Shown here piece after piece: positions 33,756 to 42,131 of a stretch of 42,131 nucleotides of DNA (position 1 is the stretch's first letter; each line of letters begins with the position of its first letter). Position numbers and translations under genes: made by a program. The stretch is from the NCBI GenBank assembly GCA_964477295.1, contig CAYZEZ010000003.1:1-42131 (forward strand), in the 5' to 3' direction. Source of the DNA: CAYZEZ01 sp964477295 (GTDB lineage Bacteria; Bacteroidota; Bacteroidia; Bacteroidales; SM23-62). The notes beneath the pieces are model-generated. The model was not told where the DNA came from. It made no database searches and saw nothing but the letters and a program-made list of their open reading frames with translations.

Positions 33756-36302
33756 ATGGACGCAAGATTTTCGCAGCGGATAAAAGATGTTTTGTCATAC
33801 AGTAAGGAAGAAGCCATCCGGCTTGGAAATGCACATATCGGAACCGAACATTTGTTCCTGGGTATTTTAAGAGACGGAGAAGGCCTGGCCATTGATGTAC
33901 TGATCCTTCTTGGAGCGGAACTGTATGATCTGAGACGATCGATTGAAGAATTGATTCGTCCCGAAAAGGCTATAAAACTTGATGATGTAGATAATATCCC
34001 ACTCCTTAAAAGTGCCGAAAAGGTACTTAAACTTGTATACCTTGAAGCCAAGTCATTACGTGATGACACTATTGATACAGGTCATTTACTACTTGCCATC
34101 CTAAAGGATGAGAATAGTATTACAACCCAGGTATTGAAAGAGCATGACATTGATTACGAGGCTGTTAAGAGTGAGGTAGAAAACAATAAAACCAAACCGA
34201 CAAGCGAATTCCCGGGTGATGAAGACGATGAGGATGATTCCAAATCTCAATTTGAAGGCGGCAAGGGTGGTTCTGGAAGTGCTTCCTCCGGGAAATCAAG
34301 CTCTGAGACACCTGTTCTGGATAACTTCGGTATCGACCTTACAAAGGCCTCAGAAGAGGGCCGCCTCGACCCTATCGTTGGTCGTGAGAGAGAAATAGAA
34401 CGACTGGCACAGATATTAAGCCGGCGCAAGAAAAACAATCCCATACTCATCGGTGAACCAGGTGTAGGTAAATCCGCCATTGCAGAAGGACTTGCCAACC
34501 GGATCAATCAACGGAAAGTATCGCGTGTGTTGTTCGGGAAAAGAGTCGTAACACTCGACCTGGCAAGTATTGTGGCCGGAACAAAATACAGGGGACAGTT
34601 CGAGGAGCGGATGAAAGCCATCCTCAATGAACTGAGCAAAACCAATGACATTATCCTGTTTATCGATGAGATCCATACCATTGTAGGTGCCGGAGGAGCT
34701 ACAGGCTCACTCGACGCAGCCAATATGCTTAAACCTGCCCTGGCACGCGGCGAAATTCAATGTATCGGGGCAACTACCCTCGATGAATACAGGCAGCATA
34801 TTGAAAAGGATGGCGCCCTGGAAAGAAGATTCCAGAAAATAATGGTCGAGCCGACTACAGAAGATGAAACCCAGGACATCCTGAACAACATCAAGGAGCG
34901 GTATGAAGAACACCATAATGTAAATTATACTCCGGAGGCCCTTATTGCCTGTGTAAAGCTCACACAAAGGTATATCAGCGACAGGCACCTGCCTGACAAG
35001 GCCATTGATGCCCTGGATGAATCCGGATCAAGGGTACATATTTCCAATATCGTGGTTCCGGAAAGGATACTTAAACTGGAAGCCGATATTGAAGATACCA
35101 AAAAAGAAAAAATCGCCGCCGTAAAAAACCAGAACTTTGAGCGTGCAGCCAGTTTTCGCGATAAAGAAAAAGAACTCCTGGAATTGCTGGATCAGGAAAA
35201 GGAAAAATGGGAAAAAGAACTGTCCAAAAGCAAGGAAACCGTAGACGAAGAACAGGTAGCAGAAGTAGTTGCCATGATGACCGGTGTTCCCGTCCAGAGG
35301 ATAGCCCAGGCTGAAGGCACAAGGTTGCTTAAAATGCATAGTGAGATTAACCAAAAAGTGATCGGCCAGGATGAAGCCATCTCAAAAGTGGTAAAATCAA
35401 TTCAGCGAAACCGTGCAGGCCTTAAAGATCCTAATAAACCAATCGGAACATTTATTTTCCTCGGTCCTACCGGTGTCGGTAAAACCCAGCTGGCAAAGAT
35501 ACTCGCTGAGTATTTGTTCGACTCCATGGACAATATGATCAGGGTCGATATGAGCGAGTACATGGAAAAATTCTCAGTCTCCCGTCTCGTTGGTGCCCCT
35601 CCGGGTTATGTCGGCTATGAAGAAGGCGGCCAGCTGACAGAAAAAGTACGCAGAAAGCCCTATGCTGTTGTATTGCTTGATGAAATTGAAAAAGCTCATC
35701 CCGATGTATTCCATATCCTGCTCCAGGTGCTCGACGAAGGAAAATTAACAGACAGCCTTGGTCGCCGTGTTGATTTCCGGAATACCATTATCATCATGAC
35801 TTCAAATATCGGCACACGCCAGTTGAAGGATTTTGGTCAGGGAGTTGGTTTTGCAACCAAATCACGACAGGAAACAAGCAATGAATACGCCAAATCTGTC
35901 ATCACGAAAGCCCTTAAAAGCGCCTTTGCTCCTGAATTCCTGAACCGGATTGATGATGTTGTTCTATTCAATGCCCTTACACGGGAAGATATCCACAAAA
36001 TTATCGATATTGAGCTGAAAGGATTATACAACAGGATTGAAACACTCGGCTACCTGGTGAAAATTACAGATGCCGCAAAGGATTTTATTACGGAAAAAGG
36101 GTACGACGTCCAGTTCGGTGCCCGTCCTCTCAAACGTGCAATACAAAAATACCTTGAAGATCCTATGGCAGAAGTGATCATAGAAGCCAACATTAAGGAA
36201 GGCGATACAATATCGGTAGGATTCAATGAGGAAAAGCAGGAAATTACCCTGAAAATCCAGAAAAGCCGCAAACCTGCCACCAAATCAAGCAATAAGAAAT
36301 AA
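33756..36302 (+). CDS. clpC: ATP-dependent Clp protease ATP-binding subunit ClpC
   Basis: An 848-aa Hsp100 unfoldase. The N-domain repeats (FSQRIKDVLSYSKEEAIRLG, IGTEHLFLGILRDGEG; residues 1-145) are followed by an acidic linker, AAA1 with GEPGVGKSA and ILFIDEIHTIVGAGG, a UVR-type middle domain (FERAASFRDKEKELLELL), AAA2 with GPTGVGKTQ and VVLLDEIEKAHPD, and the C-terminal small domain. It feeds unfolded proteins to ClpP, which is not in this window. Transcribed divergently from gyrA. Confidence 0.96.
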   Translation: MDARFSQRIKDVLSYSKEEAIRLGNAHIGTEHLFLGILRDGEGLAIDVLILLGAELYDLRRSIEELIRPEKAIKLDDVDNIPLLKSAEKVLKLVYLEAKSLRDDTIDTGHLLLAILKDENSITTQVLKEHDIDYEAVKSEVENNKTKPTSEFPGDEDDEDDSKSQFEGGKGGSGSASSGKSSSETPVLDNFGIDLTKASEEGRLDPIVGREREIERLAQILSRRKKNNPILIGEPGVGKSAIAEGLANRINQRKVSRVLFGKRVVTLDLASIVAGTKYRGQFEERMKAILNELSKTNDIILFIDEIHTIVGAGGATGSLDAANMLKPALARGEIQCIGATTLDEYRQHIEKDGALERRFQKIMVEPTTEDETQDILNNIKERYEEHHNVNYTPEALIACVKLTQRYISDRHLPDKAIDALDESGSRVHISNIVVPERILKLEADIEDTKKEKIAAVKNQNFERAASFRDKEKELLELLDQEKEKWEKELSKSKETVDEEQVAEVVAMMTGVPVQRIAQAEGTRLLKMHSEINQKVIGQDEAISKVVKSIQRNRAGLKDPNKPIGTFIFLGPTGVGKTQLAKILAEYLFDSMDNMIRVDMSEYMEKFSVSRLVGAPPGYVGYEEGGQLTEKVRRKPYAVVLLDEIEKAHPDVFHILLQVLDEGKLTDSLGRRVDFRNTIIIMTSNIGTRQLKDFGQGVGFATKSRQETSNEYAKSVITKALKSAFAPEFLNRIDDVVLFNALTREDIHKIIDIELKGLYNRIETLGYLVKITDAAKDFITEKGYDVQFGARPLKRAIQKYLEDPMAEVIIEANIKEGDTISVGFNEEKQEITLKIQKSRKPATKSSNKK

Positions 36303-36323
36303 TCCGTTCTGCAAAACCACCGA

Positions 36324-37625
36324 TCACCGTTCACTGTTCACCGGTCTCCCATAGAGATCGTGCGTCTCAGCCCCGGTGATTTCAATATAACGGAAGGATC
36401 CGGCATCTGAATTCTCATCAGACAGAACCAGGACTTCCTGGTCAATCCCTGGTGAATCAAATTCAGTCCTGCCGATCATAAACTCCCCTTCCTGCCTGTC
36501 AATCAATACCTTCAGGTGTTTTCCAATGAGTTTCTGATTACCTGCCAGTGAAATATCGTCCTGTATTTCCATTATCTCCTCGAGTCTTTTCAACTTAACC
36601 TCTTCAGGTATCCCATCCTTAAAATGGTCAGCCGCAAAAGTACCCTCCTCCTCAGAATAGGTAAACACACCTACCCGCTCAAACTTTTGTTGCCGGATAA
36701 ATGATCTCAACTCCCCAAATGCCTGGTCCGACTCTCCGGGATGGCCTGTGAGCAAGGTGGTTCGAATGGCAATGCCGGGTACTTTATCCCTTATTGCATC
36801 GATTAAGCGAGCTGTTTCTTCACCCGAAATTCCCCGATGCATCTTTTTCAGCACTTCATCAGAAATATGCTGAAACGGAATATCAAGGTAATTGCATATC
36901 TTGTCGTATTCCCTGATCCTGTCAAGTACCTCCAAAGGAAAATTGGCCGGGAAGGCATAATGAAGGCGAATCCATTCAATACCTTTTATCGGGACGAGAC
37001 GGTCAAGCAATTCTGAAAGAGCCTGTTTTTTATACAGATCCGTTCCGTACGCCGTCAGATCCTGTGCAATAAGTATCAGCTCCTTAACTCCCTGTGAGGC
37101 CATGAACTCAGCCTCAGCAATCAATGCCTCAAACGATCTGGATACCTGCCTTCCCCTGATTAACGGGATGGCACAAAAGGAACACTTTCGGTCGCATCCC
37201 TCGGAGATCTTCAGATAGCCGTAGTGAGAAGGAGTTGTTAATATCCTTTCACCCACCAGTTCCTGTTTGTATTTTCCTCCCAGTTTCTCAATGATCTGCC
37301 TGAGATCGTTGACCCCGAAATATTGATCCACTTCCGGGATCTCAACCTGCAGGTCATTTTTATATCTTTCTGATAAACAACCCATTACAAACAGCTCATC
37401 GATATCACCATTTTCTTTGGCACGCACCCACTCAAGGATGGTATCGATGGATTCCTGCTTAGCGTCACTGATGAAACCACACGTATTAATTATAACAGTA
37501 CGTGCAGACGTGTCGTTCGAATCATGGATAACCTTGAAACCACCAGCTTTGACCTGGCGCATAAGCACTTCAGAATCTACCAGGTTTTTGGCACATCCCA
37601 GTGTAACAATATTAATCTTTTGCAT
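36324..37625 (-). CDS. rimO: Ribosomal protein S12 methylthiotransferase RimO
   Basis: A 433-aa radical-SAM enzyme that adds a methylthio group to an Asp of ribosomal protein S12. The N-terminal UPF0004 domain (VTLGCAKNLVDSEVLM) holds one Fe-S cluster, and CDRKCSFCAIPLIRG holds the radical-SAM CxxxCxxC. The C-terminal TRAM domain (about 370-430) ends the protein. Its start codon overlaps the stop of ftsY by one base, so the two are coupled. It converges with clpC across 21 bp. Confidence 0.96.
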   Translation of the reverse strand: MQKINIVTLGCAKNLVDSEVLMRQVKAGGFKVIHDSNDTSARTVIINTCGFISDAKQESIDTILEWVRAKENGDIDELFVMGCLSERYKNDLQVEIPEVDQYFGVNDLRQIIEKLGGKYKQELVGERILTTPSHYGYLKISEGCDRKCSFCAIPLIRGRQVSRSFEALIAEAEFMASQGVKELILIAQDLTAYGTDLYKKQALSELLDRLVPIKGIEWIRLHYAFPANFPLEVLDRIREYDKICNYLDIPFQHISDEVLKKMHRGISGEETARLIDAIRDKVPGIAIRTTLLTGHPGESDQAFGELRSFIRQQKFERVGVFTYSEEEGTFAADHFKDGIPEEVKLKRLEEIMEIQDDISLAGNQKLIGKHLKVLIDRQEGEFMIGRTEFDSPGIDQEVLVLSDENSDAGSFRYIEITGAETHDLYGRPVNSER

Positions 37626-38578
37626 TAATCTTCGTGGTTGGTGAAGAGGGAATCTACAAATTCAAATTTGTTAAAAACCTGCAGATCCTCCATCTTTTCT
37701 CCTATTCCTATGTATTTTACCGGGACCTTAAACTGGTCGGAAATACCTATAACAACACCACCTTTGGCAGTACCGTCGAGTTTGGTCAATGCCAGTGCGT
37801 TCACTTCGGTGGCTGCAGTAAATTGTTTTGCCTGCTCGAAGGCGTTTTGACCGGTGGAACCATCGAGGATAAGCAAAATTTCATGGGGCGCATCCGGAAT
37901 CACTTTGGTCATCACTCGTTTGATCTTGGTAAGTTCATTCATCAGGTTGACCTTATTGTGAAGTCGTCCGGCTGTATCAATAATAACAACATCCGCATCC
38001 TGTGAGACAGCTGAGGATAACGTATCAAAAGCTACTGATGCCGGATCAGAACCCATACTTTGCTTAACGATTTCAACCCCTACCCTGTCGGCCCATATAG
38101 ATAGCTGATCCACAGCTGCTGCCCTGAAAGTGTCGGAAGCACCCAGGATCACTTTTTTACCTGCAGCTTTAAAATGGTAAGCCAGCTTTCCGATAGTAGT
38201 GGTTTTTCCAACTCCATTCACCCCCACCACCATAATAACGTATGGTTTCTGTCTCAGGTCAGCATTAAAAGTAAATTCTTCCCCTTTATCATGTTCAGCC
38301 AGTAGTTCCGCAATCTCCTCCTTTAAAATAGTATTGAGCTCCTCTGTTCCCATGTACTTGTCCCTTGCAACCCGGCTTTCAATCCTTCCAATGATATTAA
38401 TCGTTGTATCCACCCCCACATCTGCAGAGATCAGGATCTCCTCCAGGTTATCCAGCACCTCCTCGTCAATCCTGGCTTTACCTACCACAGCCCGGGAGAT
38501 CTTTTTGAGTACACTCTCCTTGGTCTTTTCGAGACCCTTGTTCAGATTCTCTTTATCTCTTCTTGTAAATAATCCCAT
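37625..38578 (-). CDS. ftsY: Signal recognition particle receptor FtsY
   Basis: A 317-aa SRP-receptor GTPase. The helical N domain (about 1-90) is followed by the G domain with GVNGVGKTTTIGKLA (P-loop), DTFRAAAVDQL, DTAGRLHNK and TKLDGTAKGG. The long acidic A domain of proteobacterial FtsY is absent, as is normal for Bacteroidota. It brings ribosomes bound to the SRP to the membrane translocon. It sits in the usual rpmB-rpmG-DUF4295-ftsY-rimO order. Confidence 0.97.
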   Translation of the reverse strand: MGLFTRRDKENLNKGLEKTKESVLKKISRAVVGKARIDEEVLDNLEEILISADVGVDTTINIIGRIESRVARDKYMGTEELNTILKEEIAELLAEHDKGEEFTFNADLRQKPYVIMVVGVNGVGKTTTIGKLAYHFKAAGKKVILGASDTFRAAAVDQLSIWADRVGVEIVKQSMGSDPASVAFDTLSSAVSQDADVVIIDTAGRLHNKVNLMNELTKIKRVMTKVIPDAPHEILLILDGSTGQNAFEQAKQFTAATEVNALALTKLDGTAKGGVVIGISDQFKVPVKYIGIGEKMEDLQVFNKFEFVDSLFTNHED

Positions 38579-38746
38579 TACCTGTATTCATCAATAGATC
38601 ACTAAAATTAAAAATAAACTCCCACACACCCATACGCACCCTCTATTGCCCGGCTCACTCGAGGCCACAGACACAACCTGCCTCTTGAATGAGAATCATT
38701 TGCTTGTCAGCGAATGTTCCGCATTTCACGATGCACGGTTCACGCA

Positions 38747-38780
38747 CAAAAAAAGCCTTCTTGAAAAGAAAGCTTTTTTT
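38747..38780 (-). terminator. Terminator after the ribosomal protein genes
   Basis: AAAAGCCTTCTT (38751-38762) pairs with AAGAAAGCTTTT (38766-38777) with one mismatch, and both sides have A/T tracts, so it may work in both directions. It lies 20 bp after the DUF4295 stop and separates that operon from ftsY. Confidence 0.7.
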
Positions 38781-38799
38781 GTTAAGTTATTTGATCGAA

Positions 38800-38958
38800 T
38801 TACTCCTTATCTGAAAAAAAGTCTGCGATATGGTCATTATGGACAATCTCCTCTTTAAAAAGGTATGCGCCCGTTTCCTTTGACCTGACCATCTTGATAC
38901 AACGGGAAAAATTCCTGCCTTCACCAGTTCTTAATTGTCCTACTGATTTCTTAGCCAT
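38800..38958 (-). CDS. DUF4295 small protein
   Basis: A 52-aa protein: MAKKSVGQLRTGEGRNFSRC, then IKMVRSKETGAYLFKEEIVH, then NDHIADFFSDKE. This is the DUF4295 family, found almost only in Bacteroidota directly after rpmG and probably ribosome-associated because of its size, basic start and position. The reading frame is too short for many gene finders. It lies 8 bp after rpmG. Confidence 0.9.
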   Translation of the reverse strand: MAKKSVGQLRTGEGRNFSRCIKMVRSKETGAYLFKEEIVHNDHIADFFSDKE

Positions 38959-38966
38959 GATTCAGC

Positions 38967-39149
38967 TTATTTAATTTCTTTATGAATGGTATATTTCTTA
39001 AGAATCGGATTATACTTTTTTATTTCAAGCCGATCCGGTGTATTCTTTCTGTTCTTGGTAGTAATGTACCTTGAAGTACCAGGCATTCCACTCTCTTTAT
39101 GCTCAGTGCATTCAACAATTACCTGTATCCTGTTTCCCTTCTTTGCCAT
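38967..39149 (-). CDS. rpmG: 50S ribosomal protein L33
   Basis: A 60-aa protein: MAKKGNRIQVIVECTEHKES, then TSRYITTKNRKNTPDRLEIK and KYNPILKKYTIHKEIK. It is the L33 family without the zinc-binding CxxC pairs (the so-called C-minus form), which does not need zinc. It lies in the ribosomal string with rpmB and DUF4295. Confidence 0.96.
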   Translation of the reverse strand: MAKKGNRIQVIVECTEHKESGMPGTSRYITTKNRKNTPDRLEIKKYNPILKKYTIHKEIK

Positions 39150-39229
39150 TTTGTTGATATTTTATCATTTTTCTCACTCACTCACTCAACCACACCCCAC
39201 TTCGCAATTCATAATTCGTTAATCGCTAT

Positions 39230-39472
39230 TCAAAATTTCTTAAGGTATCCTTTTTCTACTGCTTGATTTAGTGCTTTCCTCAGTCCATTTTTATTGATGG
39301 TACGCAATCCGGCTGCCGATACCCTCAGGTTTATCCACCTGTCCTCATCCTCGAGATAAAACTTCTTATCAAACAAATTCGGATGGAATTTCCGCTTAGT
39401 TCTCCTCTTTGAGTGGGAAACATTGTTCCCGACCATTACTTTCTTTCCCGTTATCTGGCAAACTCGTGACAT
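39230..39472 (-). CDS. rpmB: 50S ribosomal protein L28
   Basis: An 80-aa protein starting MSRVCQITGKKVMVGNNVSH, followed by SKRRTKRKFHPNLF, the classic L28 pattern, and a LRVSAAGLRTINKNGL segment. First gene of the small ribosomal operon; about 80 bp separate it from rpmG. Confidence 0.96.
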   Translation of the reverse strand: MSRVCQITGKKVMVGNNVSHSKRRTKRKFHPNLFDKKFYLEDEDRWINLRVSAAGLRTINKNGLRKALNQAVEKGYLKKF

Positions 39473-39554
39473 CTTAGCAAAATATTTATAACCCTTTTAA
39501 AAATCAGTTCGCAAAATACGTTAAAAATGTTGAATAAATCAAAATTATATTAAA

Positions 39555-40802
39555 CTATTTTTCAGTCATGATCAACTTTCTCAGCATATTAAGACCTGTC
39601 AGGGATGCCTTGCGAATATTTCTGCCGCGATGATCGCCAAAAGAATATTTTTCTGCCCGGACTTGACTACCTGAAGCAACTGCAATCCAGGTTGTTCCAA
39701 CAGGTTTCTCTTCTGTGCCACCGGTTGGGCCGGCAATACCTGAGACGGCAATGGAATAATCGGTCATATACAATTTTCTTACACCGGTGGCCATCTCCCT
39801 GACCACTGTTTCGCTAACTGCGCCCTCAGTTTCGAGGATCTTTTCCGGCACACCCAGAATGTTTTGTTTTATGGCATTTGAATAGGCCACTACCGATCCA
39901 ACAAAATATTCTGAACTTCCGGAAATTGAAGTAATCATCTGAGCTATGGTACCTCCTGTACAGCTCTCAGCAGTGGATAATGTGGCTTTTTTCTCTTTCA
40001 GCAATTCACCAACCGTCTTTTCAAGCTGCTCATCCTCGAACCCAACCAGGTTCTCCCCGGGAATTATTCGGAATAGTTTGTCGATGGCATCACGGATGAT
40101 CCCTTCCAGTTCAGCTTTATCGTGACCGGAAGTGGTGAGTCGCAGCTTAACCATACCGGGAGACGGAAGGTAGGCCAGCTTAACACTATCTGGCAATTGT
40201 ATTTCAAAATCTTCCAGCCGTTTTGCCAGGTGAGATTCGGGAATCCCCTGGGTCAGCAGAGTACGGTGGATAATAGTTGGCAGTCCTTGTTTCTTTCTTA
40301 ATTCAGGTAGTACTGACCCGGTCATGATAGCCTTCATCTCGTAGGGAACTCCCGGCATAGAAATATAATCGCGACCATTCTGCGTAAACCACATGCCTGA
40401 GGCCGTCCCGTATGGGTTTGGTAATGCTTTGCAATTATCCGGAAGAAGGGCCTGGGCTATATTCAGGTCATTCATTTCCACTCCGTGGGAAGTAAGGTAA
40501 CCCTCTATTTTTTTTAATGCATCCTGGTTCTCCACCAGTTTACTCCCGAAATATTTCGCCAGTGTTTTTTTCGTGATGTCATCTTTGGTTGGGCCCAGTC
40601 CACCTGTTATCAGTATCAGGTCCGCACGCTTCCCGGCACCTGTGAGGGTTGTGGCAATTGCTTCGGCATTATCCGGTATGGAAGTTATCTGGATCACGGC
40701 AATCCCAATTCCAATGAGCGCTTCAGACATCCACGCTGAATTGGTATCAATGGTTTGACCTATAAGGATCTCATCCCCAATTGTTATTATTTCTGCTACC
40801 AT
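39555..40802 (-). CDS. cinA: CinA family protein (nicotinamide-nucleotide amidase / ADP-ribose pyrophosphatase type)
   Basis: A 415-aa two-domain CinA. The N-terminal COG1058 domain (MVAEIITIGDEILIGQ, LILITGGLGPTKDDITKKTL) resembles molybdopterin-binding proteins and hydrolyses ADP-ribose in related enzymes. The C-terminal CinA domain (STAESCTGGTIAQMITSISG, SVVAYSNAIKQNILGV, AVSGIAGPTGGTEEKPVGT) deamidates nicotinamide mononucleotide for NAD recycling. The frame extends in phase upstream to 40916 through the tRNA remnant; I use the ATG at 40802, where the family begins. Confidence 0.95.
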   Translation of the reverse strand: MVAEIITIGDEILIGQTIDTNSAWMSEALIGIGIAVIQITSIPDNAEAIATTLTGAGKRADLILITGGLGPTKDDITKKTLAKYFGSKLVENQDALKKIEGYLTSHGVEMNDLNIAQALLPDNCKALPNPYGTASGMWFTQNGRDYISMPGVPYEMKAIMTGSVLPELRKKQGLPTIIHRTLLTQGIPESHLAKRLEDFEIQLPDSVKLAYLPSPGMVKLRLTTSGHDKAELEGIIRDAIDKLFRIIPGENLVGFEDEQLEKTVGELLKEKKATLSTAESCTGGTIAQMITSISGSSEYFVGSVVAYSNAIKQNILGVPEKILETEGAVSETVVREMATGVRKLYMTDYSIAVSGIAGPTGGTEEKPVGTTWIAVASGSQVRAEKYSFGDHRGRNIRKASLTGLNMLRKLIMTEK

Positions 40803-40854
40803 AATAAATTTCGACCCTGCCATGCGGCAGGTTCGTTTTTCCTGTATAAATCTG

Positions 40855-40901
40855 AGCGGGAAACGGGAATCGAACCCGCGACCCTCAGCTTGGGAAGCTG
40901 A
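40855..40901 (-). pseudogene. 3' half of tRNA-Gly(CCC): attachment-site remnant
   Basis: On the minus strand the anticodon arm is TCAGC-TTCCCAA-GCTGA (anticodon CCC). The T-arm GCGGG-TTCGATT-CCCGT and the 3' acceptor strand TTCCCGC with discriminator T follow. The matching 5' acceptor GCGGGAA and a D-arm are not found before it; sequence after 40901 is unrelated. CCA is not encoded. This is what is left at one end when an element integrates into the 3' half of a tRNA gene. Confidence 0.85.
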
Positions 40902-40928
40902 AATTTGCCTTCTCACTCCAATTCACGA

Positions 40929-41047
40929 TATTTCATGTAATTTCACGGAAATCCTTAATATCAACATTATATGTAAATTTTTTTCTCATTTATAATAATG
41001 GTATTTCATGATAATTCATATATTTATGGTCTAAAAACTGGTCTAAA
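40929..41047 (+). promoter_or_regulatory. Direct repeats between the tRNA remnant and the integrase
   Basis: TATTTCATGTAATTTCA (40929-40945) and TATTTCATGATAATTCA (41002-41018) are near-identical direct repeats 73 bp apart. GGTCTAAA occurs at 41028-41035 and again at 41040-41047, just before the integrase start. Such repeats near an att site often serve as arm-type integrase sites or as regulatory sites. Confidence 0.5.
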
Positions 41048-41056
41048 TAGTGTATC

Positions 41057-42131
41057 ATGGCATTCAAAGAACCGACTGGAAATCTATTCTTGGATACGAA
41101 TTATAAACACCAAGATAGTAAATACCCCGTAAAAATCACCGTGTACTATCTGGGTAAGAAAAGAAGACGGGGCGTACCTTTTTCGTTTACCCAAGAAGAA
41201 TGGGATAAAATCCATACCCAGAAGCTGCGAAACCAGAAGCTGAAGGACGAAAAAATCAAACTCGATTACTGGGTTGGGAAGAAGTTCAAAGCAGCCATAG
41301 AAGATATGGGTGAACCATTTTCGTTTGACAGATTCTTCGAAATATATTTTCGTAAAGACTCATCCCAACTGGAAAATCAGAACGTCTATGACATGTTCGA
41401 CCGCTATATTGCCGTACTGGATGAGAATGGGCAGCATGGGACGGCAACCGTTTACCGAAGTAGCCGTAATTCGTTCCAAAAGTTTCGAAAGCGGTTGAAC
41501 TTCGCTCAGGTTAATGTAGCATTTTGTGAAGCCTATGAGAAGGACATGGAGAAGCAGGGCAGGACAGTATCTTATATTGCAATGAACCTGAGAAACATGA
41601 GAACTATATATAATATTGCCATCAGGGATAAGATTGCACTTCGAGATAATTATCCGTTCTCTCAATCACCGAACGATGGGAAATATCAGATACCCGCAGC
41701 AGAAAACGTAAAAAAGGCATTGATGCTGAAAGAACTGGCTGCACTGAAAGCCTATGAGCCAAAGTCACCTGCACAACGGAAGGCATACCTGTTCTGGTGG
41801 TTCTCTTACTATGCTAACGGAATAAATGTAAAAGACATTTGCCAGTTGCAATGGAAGCATGTGGATGGCGAAATAATAGCGATTACACGGGCAAAGACAG
41901 CAAGAACACAACGAGTAAGGAAACTTATCCAGTTTTACCTTTCCCCCGAAATTCAGGAGATATTTGACGAATTGGGCAATGATGACAAATCGCCTGATGC
42001 ATATATTTTTGGGGTATTAAAACATGGCATGACACCGAAGCAAATCCGTAATACTGTCCAATCATTTACTCATACCATTAATCAAAGATTACAGGTCATA
42101 CGTAAGGACTTGGAATTGAAAATACCTCTAA
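41057..42131 (+). CDS. Tyrosine recombinase / phage-type integrase, cut by the window edge
   Basis: 358 codons are open from ATG to the edge. An arm-binding-like N-terminus (PTGNLFLDTNYKHQDSKYPV) precedes a SAM-like core-binding domain (about 85-200: SFDRFFEIYFRKDSSQLENQ ... TVYRSSRNSFQKFRKRLNFA). The catalytic domain begins near 235 (YLFWWFSYYANGINVKDICQ, then LQWKHVDGEIIAITRAKTAR). The position usually held by the first catalytic Arg reads NGIN, a variant I recall from other Bacteroidota integrases. The R-H-x-x-R and Tyr parts lie beyond the edge. It faces away from cinA, into the integrated element. Confidence 0.88.
   Translation, partial: MAFKEPTGNLFLDTNYKHQDSKYPVKITVYYLGKKRRRGVPFSFTQEEWDKIHTQKLRNQKLKDEKIKLDYWVGKKFKAAIEDMGEPFSFDRFFEIYFRKDSSQLENQNVYDMFDRYIAVLDENGQHGTATVYRSSRNSFQKFRKRLNFAQVNVAFCEAYEKDMEKQGRTVSYIAMNLRNMRTIYNIAIRDKIALRDNYPFSQSPNDGKYQIPAAENVKKALMLKELAALKAYEPKSPAQRKAYLFWWFSYYANGINVKDICQLQWKHVDGEIIAITRAKTARTQRVRKLIQFYLSPEIQEIFDELGNDDKSPDAYIFGVLKHGMTPKQIRNTVQSFTHTINQRLQVIRKDLELKIPL

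Noticed and set aside
34247..35380. Several minus-strand frames over clpC
   Set aside because: They overlap a strongly conserved coding region and show no recognisable protein features.
38199..38597. 132-aa plus-strand frame over ftsY
   Set aside because: Ser-rich shadow of ftsY in the opposite strand.
40803..40916. N-terminal extension of CinA
   Set aside because: The extra residues are read from the tRNA-Gly remnant and intergenic DNA; the family begins at the ATG at 40802.

Overview
The window comes from a low-GC member of the Bacteroidota, probably Bacteroidales-like. This rests on type IX secretion (T9SS) C-terminal sorting domains, a TonB-dependent receptor with a DUF4249 lipoprotein, the rpmB-rpmG-DUF4295-ftsY-rimO gene string, and promoters of the TTTG-N19/20-TAnnTTTG kind. 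No species can be named from the sequence.

Left accessory region (about 675-10665). After the 3' end of a URO-D family gene comes a head-to-tail series of small, self-contained, plus-strand modules: a YARHG-domain secreted protein, a GH35-like glycosidase, YefM/YoeB, an AAA/DUF4143 ATPase, a Fic protein, HicA/HicB, a DUF2281-like fragment and a HEPN/MNT pair. Copies of one composite noncoding repeat, always in the same orientation, lie between them. A full copy (about 250-400 bp) holds up to four imperfect stem-loops, called here C, D, A and B in 5'-3' order. Most two-component modules and the ATPase and Fic genes have their own promoter, usually with an operator-like palindrome, just after stem-loop B. 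The layout resembles a cassette array, but no integron integrase is present in the window.

Middle region (10782-29420). Two units share one chassis: a minus-strand operon of exported proteins, a divergent pair made of a minus-strand stand-alone LuxR-type HTH protein and a plus-strand ECF-like sigma factor, then a long form of the composite repeat. Unit 1 carries an outer-membrane protein, a TonB receptor, a DUF4249 lipoprotein, a DsbA-like lipoprotein and an unknown lipoprotein; its sigma gene is frameshifted. Unit 2 carries two tandem copies of a three-gene set (exported 200-aa protein, papain-like protease with a C-terminal beta domain, T9SS protein) plus an S74 tail-fibre-like T9SS protein; its sigma gene is intact. 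The long repeat of unit 1 contains a 100-N assembly gap. That of unit 2 is split by a complete IS66 element with terminal inverted repeats and an 8-bp target duplication.

Right region (29540-40802) is ordinary core chromosome: a TPR protein, gyrA, clpC, rimO, ftsY, DUF4295, rpmG, rpmB and cinA. Next to cinA lies the 3' half of a tRNA-Gly(CCC) gene, followed by a tyrosine recombinase that runs off the window. This is the left junction of a separate integrative element that continues to the right.
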